Source: CAVPJC01 sp963705155
GTDB lineage: Bacteria > Chloroflexota > Anaerolineae > Anaerolineales > UBA4823
Direction of reading: 5' to 3'
Assembly (NCBI GenBank): GCA_963705155.1
Contig: CAVPJC010000001.1
Span: 372,001 to 436,000 of the forward strand
Length of the DNA: 64,000 nt
The translations under genes and the position numbers were made by a program. Position 1 is the stretch's first letter. Every line of letters starts with the position of its first letter. The notes under the pieces are model-generated. The model did not search any database, was not told the origin of the DNA, and saw only the letters and a program-made list of their open reading frames with translations. Of this stretch, positions 60,662-64,000 are shown piece by piece.

Positions 60662-63092
60662 TGCCGGGCAGCGCACAGAATAAATTATCAACTACCATGC
60701 AGCTTCAAAAACACCCGCCCCGGGTAAACCGGGGCGAATTCCTTTTCACAGTTTACCTGGGCTTATTGATCCTGGCCGGGGTAGCCAGCCGTTTCCTGTG
60801 GGTCAACTGGAGCCAGGGGGCTAACCTGCACCCCGATGAGTACGGCCTGACCAATACCCTCACCCAACTGGCTCTGCCAGAAAACCTGGATGGTTATTTC
60901 AACACGCGTCTTTCGCCGCTCAGCCCTTACCAGCGCTACGATGCCTCCGGGCAGGTCATTGCCAACGGCCCCGATAACGGCATGCGTTGGGGGCAATGGC
61001 CCATCATCCTCATCCGCTTTGCCGCACAGGCTTCAGGAAACACAGGCTACGACGAACTGCGCCTGATGGGGCGCACGCTGTCAGCCTTCGCCGACGCCCT
61101 TTCGCTTCTCCTGATCTACCTGACCGGGCAAGCGCCTGTACAATTCCAAAACCGGGCTGCTGGCAGCCGCATTGAGCGCTCTGGCGGTGATGCAGATCCA
61201 GCAGTCGCACTTTATGACCGTGGATAACTTCGGTGTGCTGTTCACCAGCCTGGGGATGTACGCTTGCGTGCGCATTGCCCAACAGCCGGTTGTCTTGCGT
61301 TCACCGGCCGTCACGGGAGTCCAGGGCGGCTACCGCCTCAATCGCCGGGTGCTTCCATGGTATGCGCTGTTCGGGACTGCTTTTGGCATGGCGCTGGCTA
61401 TCCAGGATCAACCTGCTCCCTCTGGGCGGCATGCTCTTTGTCGCCGCCTTTATCAGCGCCGCAGATTTGAAGCTCAAAACCCGCCAGGATCTGCAGCACA
61501 TCCTTACCGGCAGCGCCATCTTCGTTGCCGGCGCCGTTTTGCTGTCGCTGGTCACGTTCCGCCTGACCCAGCCGATGAGCTTTCGGGCCGAGACCGGGGA
61601 GACCAGCCTCTTCACTTTGCATCTCAACCCCGATTGGGTGCGCAACATGACCGCCGCCCGCACCGAATTCGAATGGAATTGGCGGCGGGCCGCCGGGAGA
61701 GCAGTGGGCCCACCGCCCGGTCATCCTCTTCCCGCTTGCCAACATGCTGCTGTGGGGTCTGGGGCTGCCGCTGGGGGTGATGGCTGGGCCGGTCTGCTGC
61801 TGGCAGGCTGGCGAACGTTCAGGTTTGGGGAAGGCTGGAAAGCGCACCTGCTGCCCCTGGTTTGGACAGGCGGCTACTTCCTTTTTATGGCAACCCGCTG
61901 GGTCAAATCGATCCGTTACTTTTTGCCGATCTACCCCTTTTTGTGCCTGTTTGCGGCCTGGGGTCTGCTGGAGCTGTGGCGGCGTGGGCGAACAACCCAG
62001 AACGGAGTGTCGAAACCGGCCCGCCTGATTCTGCCCGCAGCCCTCATCCTGCTGGTCACACTGGGCACGCTGGCCTGGGCCGGCGCTTTTGTCAATGCCG
62101 TCTACCGCACCGACCATACCCGTGTGCAAGCCACACGCTGGATCTATGAGAACATCCCGGCGCCGCTGCACCTGACCCTGTACGGACGGGATGGCGCCGA
62201 GCTTCACCTGCCGCTGGCTGCCCCCGATGGGCTGCTGGTCAACGCTGCCGCGCCATATGTGCAGCCTTTCAGCCTGCCAACCGGAGCGAAGTTGGCAAGC
62301 GTGACGATCCCGCATGCATCTTCCGTAACCGGCGGCGGGTGGCTGCGCCTGGTGGTGGCAAGCGATGCCGGCGGGCTTTCGATACTCGATGAAACCGAAG
62401 TGATCCTGAATAACAAGCCTGGGCTTTTGCCGGGGCCATCGGTCCAGGCGCTCTTCCACCAGGTAGGGCTTGCCGCCGAGCAAATCTACTACCTGATCGT
62501 ATCGTCACCTGATGAACAGGGCGCCATCCTGTCTCGCAGCGTGATTGCCAACGAAAATTGGGATGAGGGTCTACCCTTCCCCTTTGATGGGCGCGACCCG
62601 TTTGGGCAGCTTTACCGCGGCGCAACCATGGAAGTGCGCTGGTACGATGCCGAGAACAAACGCCAGATGTTTTTGGAAACCATCGCCCAGGCCGATTATA
62701 TTATCCTGCCCAGCCAGCGCGGCATATGGACTACCTGCCGCATCCCGCGCACTTATCCCATGACCATGAACTACTACCGCGCCCTTTTTAACGGTCAGCT
62801 TGGTTTTGACCTGGCGGCGCAGTTCAGCTCCCCGTTTAAGTTGGGGGCGCTCTACATTTCGGATATTGGCGGCACCTGGGCCTGGGATCGAGTACCACAG
62901 CTGCCGTTGTTTAACAACAGTCTACTCGCCGCGGAGGAGGCCTTCAGTGTCTATGATCACCCGCCCGTGTGGATCTTCAAAAAGCGGGCTGATTTCGACC
63001 TGGCACAGGTGCGCCGCCTGCTGGATGCAGTCGACCTGAGGCAGGTGGTGGTGCAGTCGCCCCGCAATGCAGATGGGGTTCCCTGCCAATAA
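60661..63092 (+). CDS. Polytopic glycosyltransferase-like membrane protein (four frameshifts)
   Basis: Pieces in three frames give a protein of about 810 residues. The N-terminal part has a transmembrane segment, then NLHPDEYGLTNTLTQLAL, whose Asp/Glu pair matches the catalytic loop of GT39-like enzymes. It continues after shifts near 61130, 61400, 61690 and 61795 through further helices (VTFRLTQPMSFRAETG and WVKSIRYFLPIYPFLCL). The C-terminal 300 residues form a soluble domain (LHLPLAAPDGLLVNAA). The ATG overlaps the MFS stop (TGATG). Related to the gene at 32098-33618 by layout, but longer. Probably transfers sugars outside the membrane. Confidence 0.72.
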
Positions 63093-63128
63093 TCACTCCA
63101 ACAGTCACCGATCCCTTTAGCATCGGCC

Positions 63129-64000
63129 TTACATGAATTTGGCCCAGTTTTCAACGCTTTCCTTATGCTCGTCTATGATCTGCTGATCTGGCGTGTCAAA
63201 AGCATGGCCTATTTCAAAGAACAAGGGTAGATCTGGGAACGGTGAGCTTTTTGCAATTTCGATAACCAGATGGGGATCGATGATCCCCATCTGGTTATAA
63301 ACCCTGGTAAAGGGCCAGTGGCGATCGGCTTTACCGTCGGTCTGCTGCAAGTGTATGACACGCGTCCAGGGCAGCAGGGTTTCCAGCCATACCATGGGGT
63401 CTCCTGGTTCAGGCAGATCAAACGAATTACAGTGACCCAGGTCGAAACACAGATGGACTGGGATCGGCAAGCCTTGATTAACTTCTTCCATTAAGTCAAT
63501 TGCTTCTTGAGGCGTATGGGGAATCTCGCGCGGGGTTGGCATCGGCTCCCAGAGGAAATATTTTTGACCCAACCCTGCGGCAATCATGGCCAGGCTGCGC
63601 ACCGATTCCACCATTAAGGATCGGATCAGTGCGCGTCTCTCCGGATCGGCGTAGTCGGCGGCGCTCATCGCTCCAATAGCACCACCACAGGCCTCCACTC
63701 CCAACCGTCTGGAAATTTCCAGAGCAGATTCATACCAGCGAAATGCATGCTCTCTCACATCCTGGTCAGGATGAGCCAGATGATTCTGGACATAAACGAT
63801 AGTTCCTGTAAAAGAGGAATGCAAAAGCAGGCCATAGCGGTTAGCTGCTTCTGTTATCTCCGCACAGATTTTGCTGCGACCGGGTTCTGGCAGGGTTGGA
63901 TCAAGCAAATCAAACGAGAATTGTACGTGTTTTAAACCCAATTCATCGGCGATGATTCTTGCCCACGCATCGGGTTCGGGCCATGTCTTTGCTGAAAAAC
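63129..64000 (-). CDS. Sugar phosphate isomerase/epimerase (xylose isomerase-like TIM barrel), partial
   Basis: The reading frame continues past the right edge (AKTWPEPDAWARIIADELGL precedes the first in-window TTG), so the N-terminus is missing. About 290 residues are visible. Metal-binding features of the AP-endonuclease-2 or epimerase fold: YFLWEPMPT (Glu), VHLCFDLGHCN (Asp, His), VIHLQQTDGKADRH (His, Asp) and PLFFEIGHAF (Glu). Such enzymes isomerise or epimerise ketoses, including erythrulose and tagatose. Whether it belongs to the polyol pathway nearby cannot be judged from this fragment. Confidence 0.85.
   Translation of the reverse strand, partial: FSAKTWPEPDAWARIIADELGLKHVQFSFDLLDPTLPEPGRSKICAEITEAANRYGLLLHSSFTGTIVYVQNHLAHPDQDVREHAFRWYESALEISRRLGVEACGGAIGAMSAADYADPERRALIRSLMVESVRSLAMIAAGLGQKYFLWEPMPTPREIPHTPQEAIDLMEEVNQGLPIPVHLCFDLGHCNSFDLPEPGDPMVWLETLLPWTRVIHLQQTDGKADRHWPFTRVYNQMGIIDPHLVIEIAKSSPFPDLPLFFEIGHAFDTPDQQIIDEHKESVENWAKFM

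Noticed and set aside
61398..62483. 361-codon minus-strand frame
   Set aside because: Lies opposite the glycosyltransferase gene, which explains the region once frameshifts are corrected.

Overview
The window reads as a chromosomal segment of a Gram-positive-like or monoderm, mostly anaerobic bacterium. It is most consistent with Chloroflexota, class Anaerolineae. This is an inference from G+C-rich coding sequence, many membrane TPR proteins and lipoproteins with Pro/Thr ('PTPTP') linkers, a SpoIIIAA/Ycf45-type ATPase upstream of tmk, PdxST-type vitamin B6 synthesis and several lineage-specific hypothetical proteins. No rRNA, tRNA or CRISPR array was found.

Layout. 1-3360 (minus): IclR regulator and a branched-chain amino acid or amide ABC transporter (binding protein, LivH, start of LivM). 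3550-6547: hpt, a secreted Pro/Thr-linker protein, a cold-shock protein and a DUF4287/DUF5655 protein. 6615-9707 (minus): acyl-CoA dehydrogenase and EtfBA. 9820-13603 (plus): TPR protein, lipoprotein, MtaB, HIT protein. 13734-15035: a complete ISAs1-type insertion sequence with a perfect 10-bp target duplication. 15118-16733: an AT-richer island with TcmP and the decayed gene of its three-Cys-motif partner. 16788-25160: lipoproteins, MFS, SDR, M23 peptidase, enoyl-CoA hydratase, GalE, Gmk, FmdB-type protein. 25171-30066 (minus): Tmk, R3H ATPase, GNAT-like protein and PdxST. 30195-38680: kinase-fold protein, CysQ-like phosphatase, glycosyltransferase, CopD-like protein, TPR protein, thioesterase, M42 peptidase, LLM oxidoreductase, Pcm. 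38684-42847 (minus): RNase J behind a structured leader, then groESL under CIRCE control. 42804-45599: two paralogous TPR proteins.

The most unusual region is 45672-58640. Thirteen minus-strand genes run from one promoter that carries a 31-bp near-palindromic operator. They encode a cupin, two FGGY carbohydrate kinases, a GntR/HutC regulator, an APC permease, a metallophosphoesterase, a nucleotidyltransferase-like protein, a HAD-IIA phosphatase, a short GlpA-like flavoprotein, SdhB/SdhC/SdhD-like electron-transfer subunits and a glycerol-1-phosphate dehydrogenase family enzyme. No SdhA is present, and glpA-sdhB-sdhC overlap by ATGA. I infer a polyol catabolic system in which a phosphorylated polyol is oxidised by a GlpA-type flavoprotein that passes electrons to quinone through a succinate-dehydrogenase-type module. 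The right end (58641-64000) holds trmD, an MFS transporter, a membrane glycosyltransferase and a partial sugar isomerase/epimerase.

Two features cut across the window. First, about 30 single-base frameshifts interrupt genes that should be intact and often essential (tmk, trmD, rnj, etfA, galE). Most give a net +1, so I treat them as sequencing errors and give the reconstructed spans. Second, several genes start 6-7 nt after a good -10 box with no ribosome binding site, which suggests leaderless transcripts.
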